The notes beneath the pieces were generated by a model, which had not been told where the DNA came from, did no database searches, and saw only the letters and a list, made by a program, of their open reading frames with translations. Position numbers and translations under genes: made by a program. Shown one piece after another: positions 31,140 through 43,810 of a stretch of 64,000 nt of DNA. The stretch lies in NCBI GenBank assembly GCA_024347015.1, contig AP024889.1, positions 1 to 64,000 of the forward strand. Direction: 5' to 3'. Position 1 is the first letter of the stretch. The number at the start of each line of letters is the position of its first letter. The stretch is from Vibrio pectenicida (GTDB lineage: Bacteria; Pseudomonadota; Gammaproteobacteria; Enterobacterales; Vibrionaceae).

Positions 31140-32585
31140 TTAGCGTTTCCAAAATGCTGGAAAAAATAATACCAACAAAGTGAGTATTTCAAGTCGTCCC
31201 ATCAGCATGCCAAAACTTAGTAGCCATTTTGCCATGTCTGGAAGAGGAGCAAAGTTACCCGTTGGACCGATAATATCCCCCATGCCTGGGCCGACATTAG
31301 CCACGGCGGTAATTGAACCAGAAATGCTAGTGATAGGATCTAGGCCCAAGGCGCTTAGGCAACCAGCTATGAAAATGATGGTGACGAAAAACATCAGTAC
31401 AAATGCGACAACTGAGCGAACAATGTCATCATTAACGGGCCTTTGATTATAACGTTGAACAAATACACCTGAAGGGTGAATGAGCTTCATCATTTGTTTA
31501 TTGAGTAGAGTTATCGCTATTTGAAAGCGAAAAATTTTAATTCCCCCAGAGGTGGAACCAGAACAAGCTCCTGCCATCATCAAAAACGCAAACAAAGTCG
31601 TTGGTAAAGCCCCCCAAGCGGTAAAGTCTTCCAAGCCAAAACCTGTGGTAGTTAAGATGGAAACAATATTAAACATCGAGACACGTAATGCGTCTAAAAT
31701 GTTGTAGCCATCACGAATGACTAGCCAGCCTGAAATGATTAAACTGGCACTGAGAAAGAGATATGTGAAGCCTTTGACCTGAGCATCATTAAAGAGTTGA
31801 TCTATTCTTCGTTTACGAAGCGCTGCAATAAACAGGAGGAAAGGTAAGCCACCAAGAAACATAAATAAGGTGGCTATCCAGTGTGAGCCACTTGAGAAGT
31901 GGTTCATTGAACCATCAGAGGTTGAATAACCACCAGTTGAAAGAGTGGTGAAAGAGTGATTAATGGCTTCAAACAAGTTCATACCAGTAAGAAGATAACC
32001 CACCATACATAGACCAGTTAAGCTCAAATAAACCAGCATGATGTTTTTAGCAACGGTTTTTGCGCGAGGGCTGCTTTTATCTGACCAATCAGAAGACTCG
32101 GTATGGAATAGTTTCATACCACCGACGTTAAGCATGGGGAGTACAGCAACCGCCATAACAATGAAGCCAATACCTCCAAGCCACTGCAATATGGAGCGCC
32201 ACAGCAAAATACTTGGTGCCATGTCATCGAGTCCACTGAGAACCGTTGAACCGGTTGTGGTGATACCTGACATGGTCTCAAAGTAAGCATCGGTAAAGCT
32301 AATATGGTTTATAAAAACAAAAGGTAGGGCTGCGAAGGCGCTGGCCACAGTCCAAACTAGACTGGTGATCAGGAACATATCTCGAGCACTGAGCTTGAAG
32401 CTTCTTGTTCGACCAATGGTTAAGCAGGTAAAAGCGGCAATGTGGGTAATGATGACTGCCTGACCAAATTCGATAAACCCTGAGGTGCCTGTAAAGAATG
32501 ATACCAGTGTTGGGACATACATAAACAAAGCTAGTTTGGATAAAACCAACCCGATGACGAATAATATGGGACGAAAGTTGACCAT
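31140..32585 (-). CDS. trkH: Trk potassium transporter membrane subunit TrkH
   Basis: TrkH is the pore subunit of the Trk K+ uptake system in the inner membrane and works with the TrkA ring. The 481-residue protein has four M1-P-M2 repeats with selectivity-filter-like segments such as ITTTGST, FTTLSTGGYST, TTTGFG and AVANVGPG. A vibrio TrkH provided the known crystal structure of this family. It begins 10 bp after trkA, in the same operon. The intramembrane and filter segments look intact. Confidence 0.97.
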   Translation of the reverse strand: MVNFRPILFVIGLVLSKLALFMYVPTLVSFFTGTSGFIEFGQAVIITHIAAFTCLTIGRTRSFKLSARDMFLITSLVWTVASAFAALPFVFINHISFTDAYFETMSGITTTGSTVLSGLDDMAPSILLWRSILQWLGGIGFIVMAVAVLPMLNVGGMKLFHTESSDWSDKSSPRAKTVAKNIMLVYLSLTGLCMVGYLLTGMNLFEAINHSFTTLSTGGYSTSDGSMNHFSSGSHWIATLFMFLGGLPFLLFIAALRKRRIDQLFNDAQVKGFTYLFLSASLIISGWLVIRDGYNILDALRVSMFNIVSILTTTGFGLEDFTAWGALPTTLFAFLMMAGACSGSTSGGIKIFRFQIAITLLNKQMMKLIHPSGVFVQRYNQRPVNDDIVRSVVAFVLMFFVTIIFIAGCLSALGLDPITSISGSITAVANVGPGMGDIIGPTGNFAPLPDMAKWLLSFGMLMGRLEILTLLVLFFPAFWKR

Positions 32586-32595
32586 AATGTCAAAC

Positions 32596-33972
32596 CTAAA
32601 GGAAAAAAGGACTCGGTTGGAATAGAGCCTCTACATCGGCAACATATTTCTTGTTAACCAAAAACATGACCACATGATCATCTTGTTCGATGATGGTACG
32701 GTCATGAGCAATCAATACTTCATCACCTCGTACAATGGCTCCGATAGTTGTTGCTGGAGGAAGTTTTATGTCACCAATGGCTCGACCGACAACTTTAGAG
32801 GTTGTTTCATCCCCATGAGCGATTGCTTCGATTGCTTCGGCAGCACCACGACGCAGGGAAGATACATTAACAATATCGGCTCGACGAACATGGGTAAGTA
32901 GGGCTGAAATGGTGGCTTGTTGTGGTGATATCGCGACATCAATAACCCCACCTTGTACCAAATCAACATATGCTCCGCGCTGAATAAGTACCATGACTTT
33001 TTTAGCACCCATTCGTTTGGCTAACATGGCAGACATAATGTTGGTTTCATCTTCGTTAGTGAGTGCAATGAACACATCGACTTGGTCGATATTTTCTTCT
33101 AGTAGTAACTCTTGATCCGCGGCATCACCGCAAAAAACTATAGTATTTTCCAACTCTTCTGACAGTTTCTCTGCTCGTGGGTAACTGCGTTCGATAAGTT
33201 TGACGCTATAAGACTGCTCAAGACGTTTGGCGAGGCCTGCCCCTATGTTCCCCCCTCCCACAATCATAATTCGTCGATACGGCTTTTCAAGACGTTGTAA
33301 CTCACTCATTACTGAGCGAATGTGATTACTTGCGGCGACGAAAAAGACTTCGTCGTCGGCCTCAATAATGGTAGTGCCTTGCGGTCTAATAGGACGCCCT
33401 TGACGGAATATGGCCGCTACTCGAGTGTCAATATGAGGCATATGTTCACGTAGAGCAGATAATGCGTTACCTACGAGAGGACCTCCATAATAAGCTTTAA
33501 CCGCAACCAAGCTAACTTTTTGGTCGGCAAAACTGACGACTTGAAGAGCCCCAGGGTATTGGATCAGGCGTTCAATATAACTAGTAACCAATTCTTCAGG
33601 GGCGATTAAGTGGTCGACAGGAACAGCACCTGATTGAAATAGGGCTTCTTTTTCGAGTAAATATTGTGGGGAACGAATACGAGCAATACGGTTGGGAGTA
33701 TTAAACAAAGAGAAGGCTACCTGGCAGGCTGCCATATTGGTTTCGTCCATATTAGTCACAGCGACCAACATGTCGGCATCTTGAGCACCTGCTTCACGTA
33801 GTACGTCTGGGTGGCTGGCATAGCCATTGACGACTCGCAAATCATACTTATCCTGAAGTTCACGTAATCGGTCACTGTTTCTGTCGACAATGGTGATATC
33901 ATTATTTTCACCAACCAGATTTTCAGCCAGTGTACCGCCTACTTGACCTGCACCAAGAATGATGATTTTCAT
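32596..33972 (-). CDS. trkA: Trk potassium transporter NAD-binding subunit TrkA
   Basis: TrkA forms the cytoplasmic nucleotide-binding gating ring of the Trk system. The 458-residue protein has two RCK repeats, each with a Rossmann motif (GAGQVGG at 7-13 and [11 protein letters not shown] near 239) followed by a TrkA_C domain. It precedes trkH by 10 bp and follows rsmB by 41 bp, the same linkage as in E. coli, where trkA follows rsmB. Confidence 0.98.
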   Translation of the reverse strand: MKIIILGAGQVGGTLAENLVGENNDITIVDRNSDRLRELQDKYDLRVVNGYASHPDVLREAGAQDADMLVAVTNMDETNMAACQVAFSLFNTPNRIARIRSPQYLLEKEALFQSGAVPVDHLIAPEELVTSYIERLIQYPGALQVVSFADQKVSLVAVKAYYGGPLVGNALSALREHMPHIDTRVAAIFRQGRPIRPQGTTIIEADDEVFFVAASNHIRSVMSELQRLEKPYRRIMIVGGGNIGAGLAKRLEQSYSVKLIERSYPRAEKLSEELENTIVFCGDAADQELLLEENIDQVDVFIALTNEDETNIMSAMLAKRMGAKKVMVLIQRGAYVDLVQGGVIDVAISPQQATISALLTHVRRADIVNVSSLRRGAAEAIEAIAHGDETTSKVVGRAIGDIKLPPATTIGAIVRGDEVLIAHDRTIIEQDDHVVMFLVNKKYVADVEALFQPSPFFL

Positions 33973-34013
33973 AGCGTTTCCTGTTTAACCAAAGTTGAAA
34001 AGACTGTCAGCCT

Positions 34014-35300
34014 CTAATTATTATGAGCTTTCTTTAGGATGGCATAATAAAAACCATCCATATCTTCCTCACCGGGAAGAATTTGACGTCCAGGTTTATC
34101 TGCTTGTGAGCCTTCCAATTGAGCCTCTTGGGTGCGAGATAGAAACGCCTTTATCTGTTCACTATTTTCTTGTGGAGCTATCGAGCACGTTGCATAAACC
34201 AGCGTACCGCCTGGTTTTAATTGTTGCCACATAACATCAAGAATTTCGCTTTGTAATTGGGTTAATGCAGCAATGTCTTCACTGCGACGTAGCCATTTAA
34301 TATCAGGGTGGCGACGAATAACACCAGTGGCAGAACAAGGAGCGTCTAGCAAGATACGGTCAAATTGTTCCCCTTGCCACCAATCTTGCGGTTGACGTGC
34401 ATCCCCACAGATCACCTGGGCTTTTAATTGCAGACGATTTAGATTGTCATAAACACGCTTAAGGCGGTGTTCATCACAGTCGATTGCGACGACCTTAGCA
34501 CTTTGGGTTCGCTCAAGGATATGTGCGGTTTTTCCTCCCGGTGCTGCGCAGCAATCGAGAACAAGCTCACCATCTTTTGGGGTTAGATAATTTAGTGAGA
34601 GCTGTGCTGCGGCATCTTGTACCGATACCCAACCCTTGTCAAAACCTGGTAATTGAGAGACATCACATGGGGTTGCTAGCCTTAGTGCATCATTAGCCTC
34701 ACTATGAGGGTGGCTATCTATATCGCTGTCTTTGAGTATTTTCTGGTATTCATCACGGTTATGGTGCTGATAATTGACCCTCAGCCACATGGGAGCTTTG
34801 CTGTTATTAGCTTCAACGATGCTTTGCCATTGCTGCGGGTAGGCATTTTGAAGTAGTGAGAGTAGCCAGTTTGGGTGAGTATATTTGCCAGCATTGTGAC
34901 TTACGGCATAGGCATCTAGTTCTTCTTGCTTACGCTGATAGTTACGTAACACAGCATTGATTAACCCACGAAGACGAGGGCCTTTAAGCGTCTTGGTCCC
35001 TTCAACAGTTTCGCCTACTGCAGCATGAGCAGGAATGCGCATAAAGCTCAACTGATAAATACCGACTAAAATCAAGTGATGGAAAACGCGTTGTTTTCCC
35101 TTGAGCGGTTTATCCATAAGCTCATTAGCTATCGATTCAAGGCGAGGAAGGTAACGTAATGTTCCGTAACATATCTCTTGTAGTAGAGCCTGATCGCGAG
35201 GCTTAATTTGCTGTTGAGCTAAAGGGAGTGCATTGGAAAGAGACTGACCTTTGTCGACGACTTGGAAAAGGACATTAGCCGCGGCAGCGCGAACATTCAT
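34014..35300 (-). CDS. rsmB: 16S rRNA m5C967 methyltransferase RsmB
   Basis: RsmB (Sun) methylates C967 of 16S rRNA using SAM. From ATG 35300 ([14 protein letters not shown], with AAGG 8 bases upstream) it is 428 residues, one fewer than E. coli. It has an N-terminal NusB-like domain and a C-terminal methyltransferase domain with [23 protein letters not shown] and the catalytic [11 protein letters not shown] cysteine. The frame stays open 14 codons further upstream without homology. It lies between fmt and trkA. Confidence 0.97.
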   Translation of the reverse strand: MNVRAAAANVLFQVVDKGQSLSNALPLAQQQIKPRDQALLQEICYGTLRYLPRLESIANELMDKPLKGKQRVFHHLILVGIYQLSFMRIPAHAAVGETVEGTKTLKGPRLRGLINAVLRNYQRKQEELDAYAVSHNAGKYTHPNWLLSLLQNAYPQQWQSIVEANNSKAPMWLRVNYQHHNRDEYQKILKDSDIDSHPHSEANDALRLATPCDVSQLPGFDKGWVSVQDAAAQLSLNYLTPKDGELVLDCCAAPGGKTAHILERTQSAKVVAIDCDEHRLKRVYDNLNRLQLKAQVICGDARQPQDWWQGEQFDRILLDAPCSATGVIRRHPDIKWLRRSEDIAALTQLQSEILDVMWQQLKPGGTLVYATCSIAPQENSEQIKAFLSRTQEAQLEGSQADKPGRQILPGEEDMDGFYYAILKKAHNN

Positions 35301-35356
35301 GTAAATTACCTTAACAGTAAGGGAGGGTGTCTCCACCCTCAAAAAGTACGTATAAG

Positions 35357-36304
35357 TTAAGTCAGCTGAGTGCCGACTTCAAACCAATCGGCACGCGAAT
35401 TAAGAATATCTTGAATTGACATGGCCTTTTTTCCAGGTATTTGGATCTGTTCCAGAACAAGGACGTCTTTACCAGTTGATACATAAATTCCAGTCTTGTC
35501 TGCTTGAAGTATGATTCCTGGTGCTTGATTTGTTTGTTGCTCAATCACTCGGCTTTGCCATACTTTAATGCTTTTATCGGCTGCTACAAAGTGACTTATA
35601 GGCCAAGGATTGAACGCTCGTACGCATCGCTCAATATGTTCTGCACTATCATTCCACTGAATGTGAGCTTCTTGCTTGCTTAACTTTTCAGCATAGTTTG
35701 CTTTACAGTTATTTTGTTTTTCGGGTGTGGCTGAACCATTGGCTATATCAGCAAGGCACTCAGTCAAAGCTTTTGGTCCCAGCTCTGCTAGTTTTTGGTA
35801 CATTGAGGCGCTGGTGTCCTTTCGGTCGATAGGAAGAGTAGCAATCTTTAGCATATCTCCTGTATCTAAGCCTATGTCCATTTGCATAATGGTCACGCCC
35901 GTTTGTTTGTCACCTGCCCAAATAGAGCGTTGGATAGGTGCAGCTCCTCGCCATCTAGGTAAGATAGAGCCATGCACATTCACACAGCCCAGCGTGGGAA
36001 TGTCGAGTACTGCTTGAGGCAGTAGTAGCCCATAAGCTACAACCACCATAAGGTCAGCGTTTATATTGGCTAAATCTTGCTTGGCTTGCTCAGACTTGAA
36101 GTTCTGAGGCTGATATACTGGGATATCATGTTCTAGCGCTAAAGTTTTGACTGGGCTCGCGGTAATCTTTTTGCCACGCCCCGCGGGGCGATCAGGCTGA
36201 GTGTATACCGCTACAACTTGATGCGGCGAAGACAACAACGCCGCCAAATGACGGGCGGCGAAGTCGGGAGTGCCTGCAAAAACTATCTTTAAAGGTTTGC
36301 TCAA
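35357..36304 (-). CDS. fmt: Methionyl-tRNA formyltransferase
   Basis: Fmt formylates initiator Met-tRNA using 10-formyl-tetrahydrofolate. The 315-residue protein has [12 protein letters not shown] at the N terminus, the catalytic [15 protein letters not shown] region near residue 108 and DTGDML. A C-terminal OB-like tRNA-binding domain follows. It is 22 bp after def, the enzyme that later removes the formyl group, so the two opposite steps are coexpressed. Confidence 0.98.
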   Translation of the reverse strand: MSKPLKIVFAGTPDFAARHLAALLSSPHQVVAVYTQPDRPAGRGKKITASPVKTLALEHDIPVYQPQNFKSEQAKQDLANINADLMVVVAYGLLLPQAVLDIPTLGCVNVHGSILPRWRGAAPIQRSIWAGDKQTGVTIMQMDIGLDTGDMLKIATLPIDRKDTSASMYQKLAELGPKALTECLADIANGSATPEKQNNCKANYAEKLSKQEAHIQWNDSAEHIERCVRAFNPWPISHFVAADKSIKVWQSRVIEQQTNQAPGIILQADKTGIYVSTGKDVLVLEQIQIPGKKAMSIQDILNSRADWFEVGTQLT

Positions 36305-36326
36305 AGTCGGTTCCTTTACTTGGTCA

Positions 36327-36848
36327 TTAGGCTTTACTGGCGCTTTTTTCGTTGAAACGTTTGATTTTCGCTAGCTTGTCTTGGATACGTTTGCGCTTTA
36401 AAGGCGATAGGTAATCGACAAACAGTTTGCCTTGTAAGTGATCAAGTTCATGTTGAACACAGATTGCGAGCAGTTCATCTGCTTCAAATGTGTATTCTTT
36501 GCCATCTCGATCAAGGGCTTTGACAGTAACTTCAGCAGCTCGTGGTACGAGTGCTCTCGCGCCCGGGACCGATAAGCAGCCCTCTTCTATACCGTCCTGC
36601 CCTCGTTTTTCAAGAATTTCAGGGTTAATCAAGACCATGGGTTGGTCACGAGTTTCTGAAATATCAATCACGACTACGCGTTGGTGGACATCAACTTGGG
36701 TGGCGGCAAGGCCAATACCTTCTTCGTCGTACATGGTTTCAATCATGTCATCGACGAGCTTTTGGATTTCAGGTGTCACCTGCTCTACTGGCTTGGCTAC
36801 AGTGCGAAGGCGATCATCTGGAAATGTTAATACTTGTAATACAGACAT
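36327..36848 (-). CDS. def: Peptide deformylase
   Basis: Def is the Fe2+-dependent hydrolase that removes N-formyl groups from nascent proteins. ATG 36848 ([14 protein letters not shown]) gives 173 residues, close to the E. coli length; the frame is open 21 codons upstream without homology. The three family motifs are present: [18 protein letters not shown] and QHELDHLQG with HELDH. It heads the def-fmt-rsmB-trkA-trkH run and is divergent from dprA. Confidence 0.97.
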   Translation of the reverse strand: MSVLQVLTFPDDRLRTVAKPVEQVTPEIQKLVDDMIETMYDEEGIGLAATQVDVHQRVVVIDISETRDQPMVLINPEILEKRGQDGIEEGCLSVPGARALVPRAAEVTVKALDRDGKEYTFEADELLAICVQHELDHLQGKLFVDYLSPLKRKRIQDKLAKIKRFNEKSASKA

Positions 36849-37072
36849 ATACACTCGAAATATTGAACTGAGCTGAATCAGGATAAACTTTATTGGGCCA
36901 ATTCTAGACATTTTACCACCTAAATGACAGCATCGTTATTGCTTTTTACTGTTTTTCCTGAATTAAAAGATTGCTTAGTTTCAGTAGCGGTTAATTCGCT
37001 ATTCCTACCTGATGCGTGTGCTGAGTTGAGCTTGATCCTTGTGTCACGCCAAAAGAGTTAAGAGGTGATACC

Positions 37073-38209
37073 CTGAACCATTCCCCAAATACATGTGATG
37101 AACTCAGAGCTTGGTTGAGTCTGTACTTTACGCCAAGAATCGGCCCTAAGACCTTCCAGCAGATTGTTGCTTTGGACTCACCATCCAACATCACTCAATC
37201 TTCACCACAAGCTTTAGCTGCGTTAGGCTTTAATTCTCGGCAAATTCATTATTTGAATAATAAAGCCTCTAAAGATGTTGATGAGTGTTTTGAATGGCAG
37301 CAGGCAGAACGTACTAGGAGTCTTTTAACTTTTAATGATGCTAAGTATCCTGCGCAGCTCAAGCTGGTGGACTCTGCTCCGCCAGTAATATTTTTGGAAG
37401 GTAAGGTGGAAAGTTTATTGCAGCCACAAATTGCTATTGTCGGCAGCCGAAGTGCGAGTATTGAAGGTCTTAATCTTGCAAGGGACTTTTCCAATCAATT
37501 ATCTAAGCACGCTTTGACGATCACCAGTGGTATGGCCTTAGGAGTGGATGGTTATGCGCATGATGGTGCTTTGCAAGCAGGAGGAGAAACCGTTGCTGTT
37601 TTGGGTTGCGGCTTGGGTAGTGTCTATCCAGCTCGCCATAAAAAATTGGCGCAAAGAATAGTGCAGCAGGGGGCTTTAGTGTCTGAATTTCATCCTAATG
37701 TAAAGCCTAAGGCAGAAAACTTTCCCCGCCGAAATCGAATAATTAGTGGCTTGTCTTTGGGCGTTTTAGTGGTTGAAGCGGCTGAAAAAAGTGGTTCGCT
37801 GATAACTGCTCGCTATGCAATAGAGCAAGGACGTGAGGTCTTTGCAATACCTGGTTCAATCTACCACCCGCATGCGAGAGGGTGTAATTTATTGATAAAG
37901 CAAGGCGCATGTTTAGTTCAACAGGTTTCTGACATTATGGATGAAATGGAATGTTTGATACGTTGGTCTGATTTTTATCCCTCCAAAGCGGCAGAGGAAG
38001 CATTTGAACAAATTGATTGCAAAGAAGAATTGCCATTTTCTCAGCTGTTAGCTAACGTAGGTAATAAGGCTATACCAGTTGATATTCTTGCAAACAGGAC
38101 CAATATACCTGTTCAAGATGTCATGATGCAGCTTTTAGAGCTTGAACTCTTAGGGCACGTTGTTGCAGTTTCCGGTGGCTATATTCGAAAGGGGAGGGGC
38201 GAGCTATGA
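37073..38209 (+). CDS. dprA: DNA processing protein DprA, probable CTG start
   Basis: DprA loads RecA on single-stranded DNA taken up during natural transformation. The Rossmann-like core is intact ([40 protein letters not shown]) and a C-terminal winged-helix domain follows. The start is odd. The conserved N-terminal run [16 protein letters not shown] begins upstream of the first TTG (37115), no ATG or GTG is in frame back to the stop at 37022, and CTG at 37073 lies 7 bases after AAGAGGTGAT, a near-perfect Shine-Dalgarno sequence. I therefore place the start on CTG, giving 378 residues. smg overlaps its stop. Confidence 0.9.
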   Translation: MNHSPNTCDELRAWLSLYFTPRIGPKTFQQIVALDSPSNITQSSPQALAALGFNSRQIHYLNNKASKDVDECFEWQQAERTRSLLTFNDAKYPAQLKLVDSAPPVIFLEGKVESLLQPQIAIVGSRSASIEGLNLARDFSNQLSKHALTITSGMALGVDGYAHDGALQAGGETVAVLGCGLGSVYPARHKKLAQRIVQQGALVSEFHPNVKPKAENFPRRNRIISGLSLGVLVVEAAEKSGSLITARYAIEQGREVFAIPGSIYHPHARGCNLLIKQGACLVQQVSDIMDEMECLIRWSDFYPSKAAEEAFEQIDCKEELPFSQLLANVGNKAIPVDILANRTNIPVQDVMMQLLELELLGHVVAVSGGYIRKGRGEL

Positions 38210-38211
38210 TG

Positions 38212-38685
38212 ATGGATATTTTAATGTATCTGTTTGAAACTTACATCCATAGCGATGCGGAGTTACAGGTCAATCAAGATGAACTAGAAGATGAGTTACT
38301 TCGTGCTGGATTTCATCAGAAAGACATTTACAAAGCTCTTGTTTGGCTCGAAGAATTGGCGGCATTACAACAGAGCGAAACGCATGCGGCAATTTCAATT
38401 TGTAGTACCTCAACATCAACACGTATTTATACCAAAAAAGAATGTCAGAGACTTAATATAGAATCGCGAGGTTTTTTGACATTCCTTGAGCAAGTTAATG
38501 TGTTGACTACGGAAACCCGTGAAATGGTGGTTGATCGTATTATGGGATTAGAAACTGATGAGTTTGAGCTGGATGATTTAAAGTGGATTGTTCTCATGGT
38601 GTTGTTTAATGTGCCAGGAAATGAGAATGCGTACACTTTGATGGAAGAGCTTTTGTATACCAAAGAGCAAGGTATCCTTCATTAA
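38212..38685 (+). CDS. smg: Smg family protein (DUF494)
   Basis: This 157-residue cytoplasmic protein of unknown role matches E. coli Smg from [13 protein letters not shown] through [15 protein letters not shown]. Three ATG codons lie in a row (38206, 38209, 38212); the third matches the family N terminus, but the first overlaps the dprA stop and could be used. A GGGGAGGGG stretch just upstream serves as ribosome-binding site. The dprA-smg-topA-like zinc finger order is also seen in E. coli. Confidence 0.93.
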   Translation: MDILMYLFETYIHSDAELQVNQDELEDELLRAGFHQKDIYKALVWLEELAALQQSETHAAISICSTSTSTRIYTKKECQRLNIESRGFLTFLEQVNVLTTETREMVVDRIMGLETDEFELDDLKWIVLMVLFNVPGNENAYTLMEELLYTKEQGILH

Positions 38686-38689
38686 ACCT

Positions 38690-39280
38690 ATGAGTGGTAA
38701 AATCGATCATCAGCTGTTTTCTGCTCATGAGCATGCTTTAGAAGGTAAGGCGTGTCCTTTATGTCAGTCAGAGCAACGCTTGGGAGAGTTGCAACTTCGT
38801 CATGGTAAACACGGCGCTTTTCTTGGCTGTAGCCTGTATCCTAGTTGTGATTACATTCAGCCCTTACATCAAAACGATGGTCATATTGTTAAAGAATTAG
38901 GAGTGCCGTGCTCCGAATGTGGCCAAGAGTTAGTCTTGCGTCAGGGGCGCTATGGTATGTTTATTGGCTGCAGTGGCTACCCGCAGTGCACTTATGCTGA
39001 GTCACCCGAAGAAACACATGAGTCTTCCGCCCAGTCTAAGGTTTCTTGCCCTGAGTGCAGTAAGGGTTTGTTAGTTGAAAGGAAAAATCGGTTTGGTAAA
39101 ATTTTTTTTGCATGTGATCATTATCCTAAGTGCAAATTCATCGTTAACCAGCCGCCAGTCAATGGCATGTGTGAAAAGTGCGAATTTCCTATTTTGATTG
39201 AAAAAAAGCACGCTTCTGGACATAAACTTCAATGCGCTAACCGTAAGTGTGGCTATATTCAAACTCAAAGCGAAAGATAG
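38690..39280 (+). CDS. yrdD: Topoisomerase-type C4 zinc finger protein YrdD
   Basis: The 196-residue protein is a string of four C4 zinc ribbons like those at the C terminus of topoisomerase I. They are CPLCQSE with GCSLYPSC, CSECGQ with GCSGYPQC, CPECSK with ACDHYPKC, and CEKCEF with CANRKC. No catalytic domain is present. It starts 4 bp after smg and ends at a terminator, so dprA-smg-yrdD is probably one transcript. Family members bind single-stranded DNA; the precise role is unknown. Confidence 0.92.
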   Translation: MSGKIDHQLFSAHEHALEGKACPLCQSEQRLGELQLRHGKHGAFLGCSLYPSCDYIQPLHQNDGHIVKELGVPCSECGQELVLRQGRYGMFIGCSGYPQCTYAESPEETHESSAQSKVSCPECSKGLLVERKNRFGKIFFACDHYPKCKFIVNQPPVNGMCEKCEFPILIEKKHASGHKLQCANRKCGYIQTQSER

Positions 39281-39283
39281 AAA

Positions 39284-39308
39284 CGGCGCTATATGTAGCG
39301 CCGCTTTT
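39284..39308 (+). terminator. Intrinsic terminator after yrdD
   Basis: CGGCGCTA and TAGCGCCG form a perfect 8-bp stem around TATG and are followed by CTTTT, just after the yrdD stop and just before the stop of convergent purK. Confidence 0.85.
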
Positions 39309-39314
39309 AAATGA

Positions 39315-40451
39315 TTAACCTAACTCTCTAATTTTAATCCACTCTTGAACAGCAGGGAAGGTATCAGAGTCTAGGATCTTTGCTAAGTTAGATAGCTTAC
39401 GTTGCAGCTCGCCAGTGTAATCACCACATACGTTAATATGCCCCATCTTACGTCCAGAGCGTTTTTCTTTGTTATACCAGTGAATGTAGCAACCATCTAG
39501 TTCAAGTACTCCTGATGGTAAGCTATCTTCACCAAGTATATTAATCATGGAGGTTTCTCTTATGAGTTTGGTACTACCAAGAGGCATTCCGCAAACTGCA
39601 CGAAGGTGGTTTTCAAACTGACATGTTTCAGCGCCTTGCTGTGTCCAGTGCCCTGAATTGTGTACACGCGGTGCAATTTCATTGACTAATAAAGTGCCGT
39701 CTAGATCGAAGAACTCTAGTGCCAATACACCAAAATAGTTGAGCTCGTTAGCTATAGAGATAAACATATTTTCTGCTTGTTGCTGCAAATTATTATCGGC
39801 AATGGCAGTTGAAATGCTGAGTACGCCGTCAGTGTGAATATTCTCTGCTATTGGGTAGACCTTAATTGAGCCATCTTTTCCGCGAGCACCAATTAATGAT
39901 ACTTCACGTTGAAAGGGTACAAATTCTTCAGCGACAATTGCTTGGTTGTCATCTGATTCAAGACAGGCTTTCATCTCATTCCAGATAGACTCAATCTGAT
40001 CATTATTTTTCAGTCGCCACTGACCTTTTCCGTCATAGCCACCCTGTGCACTTTTTAGCACCATAGGAAGCCCAACCTTATGAATTGCCGCTGTAAAATC
40101 TTGTTGTGTTTTGATGATATGGTATTTAGCGCTGCGGACTTGGGCCCTATCCAAAAGTGTTTTTTCTATGCGCCTATCGCCGCCACATTTTATTGCTTCT
40201 GCTGATGGAAAAAGTTTTCCGCTTGCTTGGCATTCATCTAAGATTGAATGGGGAATGTGTTCAAATTCAGCAGTAATAACGTCCGCTTGCTCTATGGCAT
40301 TAGTTAGCCCTTTACCAATTTGAGCTTGTGTCAGTGGATGAACAATCGTTTCATTACCAACATCATAAGCAATAACACTTATATTAAGTGGCGCGCCAGC
40401 CAAAGACATCATGCGTGCTAATTGACCTGCACCAAGCACTAACACCTGCAT
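39315..40451 (-). CDS. purK: N5-carboxyaminoimidazole ribonucleotide synthase
   Basis: PurK is an ATP-grasp enzyme that makes N5-CAIR from AIR and bicarbonate in purine synthesis. The 378-residue protein starts [15 protein letters not shown] and has the ATP-grasp region [14 protein letters not shown] and [13 protein letters not shown]. It begins 3 bp after purE, whose product acts next on the same intermediate, so this is a purEK operon. The family usually runs about 355-380 residues. Confidence 0.97.
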   Translation of the reverse strand: MQVLVLGAGQLARMMSLAGAPLNISVIAYDVGNETIVHPLTQAQIGKGLTNAIEQADVITAEFEHIPHSILDECQASGKLFPSAEAIKCGGDRRIEKTLLDRAQVRSAKYHIIKTQQDFTAAIHKVGLPMVLKSAQGGYDGKGQWRLKNNDQIESIWNEMKACLESDDNQAIVAEEFVPFQREVSLIGARGKDGSIKVYPIAENIHTDGVLSISTAIADNNLQQQAENMFISIANELNYFGVLALEFFDLDGTLLVNEIAPRVHNSGHWTQQGAETCQFENHLRAVCGMPLGSTKLIRETSMINILGEDSLPSGVLELDGCYIHWYNKEKRSGRKMGHINVCGDYTGELQRKLSNLAKILDSDTFPAVQEWIKIRELG

Positions 40452-40454
40452 GGG

Positions 40455-40940
40455 TTAATCCTCTTCTGGGTTGGGGTTTGCTAAGACGGTCTCAGTCTGC
40501 TGGTCGCGAAATGCTTCAACTTTTGCCATTACTGTTTCATCGTGAGTACCGATGATTTGTGCGGCAAGAATACCAGCATTAGCTGCACCAGCCTCGCCAA
40601 TGGCGAGAGTACCCACTGCAATACCTTTAGGCATTTGTACAATCGACAATAAAGAGTCCATACCTTTCAAAGTTCGTGATTGAACAGGTACTCCTAAGAC
40701 AGGAAGGCTTGTGAATGCGGCGGCCATACCAGGTAAGTGGGCGGCGCCGCCAGCTCCTGCGATGATGACTTTCAAGCCTCGTTGTTTAGCACTGTTAGCA
40801 TAATCCGCGAGAAGCTGTGGTGTGCGATGAGCCGATACTACTTTTGTTTCATATTCTATGCCAAACTGATCCAGCATTTCTGCGGCCAGTTTCATGGTTG
40901 GCCAGTCAGACTTAGAACCCATGATGATACCGACTTTCAT
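40455..40940 (-). CDS. purE: N5-carboxyaminoimidazole ribonucleotide mutase
   Basis: PurE converts N5-CAIR to CAIR. ATG 40940 lies 6 bases after AAGGAG, and an in-frame TTG two codons upstream is too close to that site, so the protein is 161 residues. Motifs are [17 protein letters not shown] with the active His, and [11 protein letters not shown]. It is upstream of and 3 bp from purK. I did not find a PurR box with confidence in the upstream region. Confidence 0.97.
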   Translation of the reverse strand: MKVGIIMGSKSDWPTMKLAAEMLDQFGIEYETKVVSAHRTPQLLADYANSAKQRGLKVIIAGAGGAAHLPGMAAAFTSLPVLGVPVQSRTLKGMDSLLSIVQMPKGIAVGTLAIGEAGAANAGILAAQIIGTHDETVMAKVEAFRDQQTETVLANPNPEED

Positions 40941-41138
40941 CTTCAACTCCTTAATTCAACTCTTATTGGTGAGTAGATAAACTTGCCAGCATTATACGAG
41001 GATTCTCAACTCAAGCAAACGTTTGCGCCTGTTTTTAATGTCAATTGGTGTAATTTGTTATCAAATAGCTTTAGTCTTAGCTAGTGAATGTTTGTAAACT
41101 TTAACTCTTCAAATGCAAAATCAGACAGGAAAGAATTA

Positions 41139-42636
<1,498 letters not shown>

Positions 42637-42710
42637 GGCTTTCTTCTGAATATTGTTAGTGGTAGGGTCGTTGTTCAACAATGACCCTTTTGTGTTTAAT
42701 AGGTAAGGAC

Positions 42711-43547
42711 ATGACTGAGCAGAGCGCGTGCTATGCCGTTTTTGGCAACCCAATCAATCAGAGTAAATCACCATTTATTCACACCTTGTTTGCGCAGCAA
42801 ACCAAACAACCAATGACATATACAGCAGAGCAGGCACCTATTGATGGCTTTGAGGCGGCAGTAAAAGCCTTTTTTTCAAAAGGAGGAAATGGATGTAATG
42901 TCACTGTACCTTTTAAGGAGCAAGCGTTTCGTTTGGCGACTCAATTAACGGAGCGAGCTCAGCTTGCTGGTGCAGTAAATACACTCAAAAAACTCTCCTG
43001 TGGGCAAATATTGGGCGACAATACCGATGGAGAAGGGCTTGTTCAAGATTTACTGCGGTGTGATGTAACGTTAGAAGATTCGCGAGTTTTGCTTATTGGT
43101 GCCGGAGGTGCTACTAGAGGCGTTATTAAGCCACTTCTTGAGCATAATCCTGCTGAAATTGTTATAACTAACCGCACATATAGCAAAGCTCAAAAATTAG
43201 CAGAAATATTTCAGCCTTATGGTGGGGTTGTTGCACAGGAAATGAGTGCGGTATCGGATGCTTATGATGTAATTATCAATTCAACCTCTGCCAGTTTAAC
43301 TGGTGATATACCGACTATCTCGGCTGATATTTTTTCTACATACAGCGTGGCTTACGATATGATGTATGGTCGAGGTAATACGTCTTTCAACCAATGGGCA
43401 CTGGACAATGGTACCACCTCTGTTTTTGATGGTTTAGGGATGCTAGTTGGCCAAGCTGCGGAAAGTTTCTTTCTTTGGCGTGGGATTAGACCAGAAGTAC
43501 AAACGGTGCTTGATACGCTCAAAAGTCACCTTGAGGATGTTTCATGA
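42711..43547 (+). CDS. aroE: Shikimate dehydrogenase (NADP+)
   Basis: AroE reduces 3-dehydroshikimate to shikimate in aromatic amino-acid synthesis. ATG 42711 ([14 protein letters not shown]) gives 278 residues and follows AAGGAC; the frame is open ten codons further upstream. The substrate site NQSKSPFIH, catalytic [19 protein letters not shown] and the nucleotide motif GAGGATRG are all present. Its stop overlaps the start of the next small gene by 4 bp. Confidence 0.97.
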   Translation: MTEQSACYAVFGNPINQSKSPFIHTLFAQQTKQPMTYTAEQAPIDGFEAAVKAFFSKGGNGCNVTVPFKEQAFRLATQLTERAQLAGAVNTLKKLSCGQILGDNTDGEGLVQDLLRCDVTLEDSRVLLIGAGGATRGVIKPLLEHNPAEIVITNRTYSKAQKLAEIFQPYGGVVAQEMSAVSDAYDVIINSTSASLTGDIPTISADIFSTYSVAYDMMYGRGNTSFNQWALDNGTTSVFDGLGMLVGQAAESFFLWRGIRPEVQTVLDTLKSHLEDVS

Positions 43548-43810
43548 ATCAATCGATTTTGTTTTCTGATATTCATTCATGGGACGAAGATAAACAGGCT
43601 GTGTTATTTTCAGCGCAGCGCTCGGGAGCTCTTATTCAGTGCCAGATCAGCAAAAAGGTACTAGAGAGCATTGCTGGGTGCTCTCTTAATGGTGAACAAC
43701 AAATTCTAGAGGCTTTCTCTATGTTGCGCTTTGATATTGAAGAGCTAACTGAGCAGTTAATAGAGGATGAGGCTTTTAATGATCAGGGGATGGTTGAAGT
43801 GGCGAGCTGA
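43544..43810 (+). CDS. DUF1488 family protein (YrdB-like)
   Basis: The 88-residue acidic protein has the DUF1488 pattern: an N-terminal strand-rich part ([20 protein letters not shown]) and a C-terminal helix rich in Glu. E. coli YrdB occupies the same place after aroE. It overlaps the aroE stop (ATGA) and so is probably translationally coupled. Its last 35 bp overlap the end of convergent yrdA. The role is unknown. Confidence 0.88.
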   Translation: MNQSILFSDIHSWDEDKQAVLFSAQRSGALIQCQISKKVLESIAGCSLNGEQQILEAFSMLRFDIEELTEQLIEDEAFNDQGMVEVAS

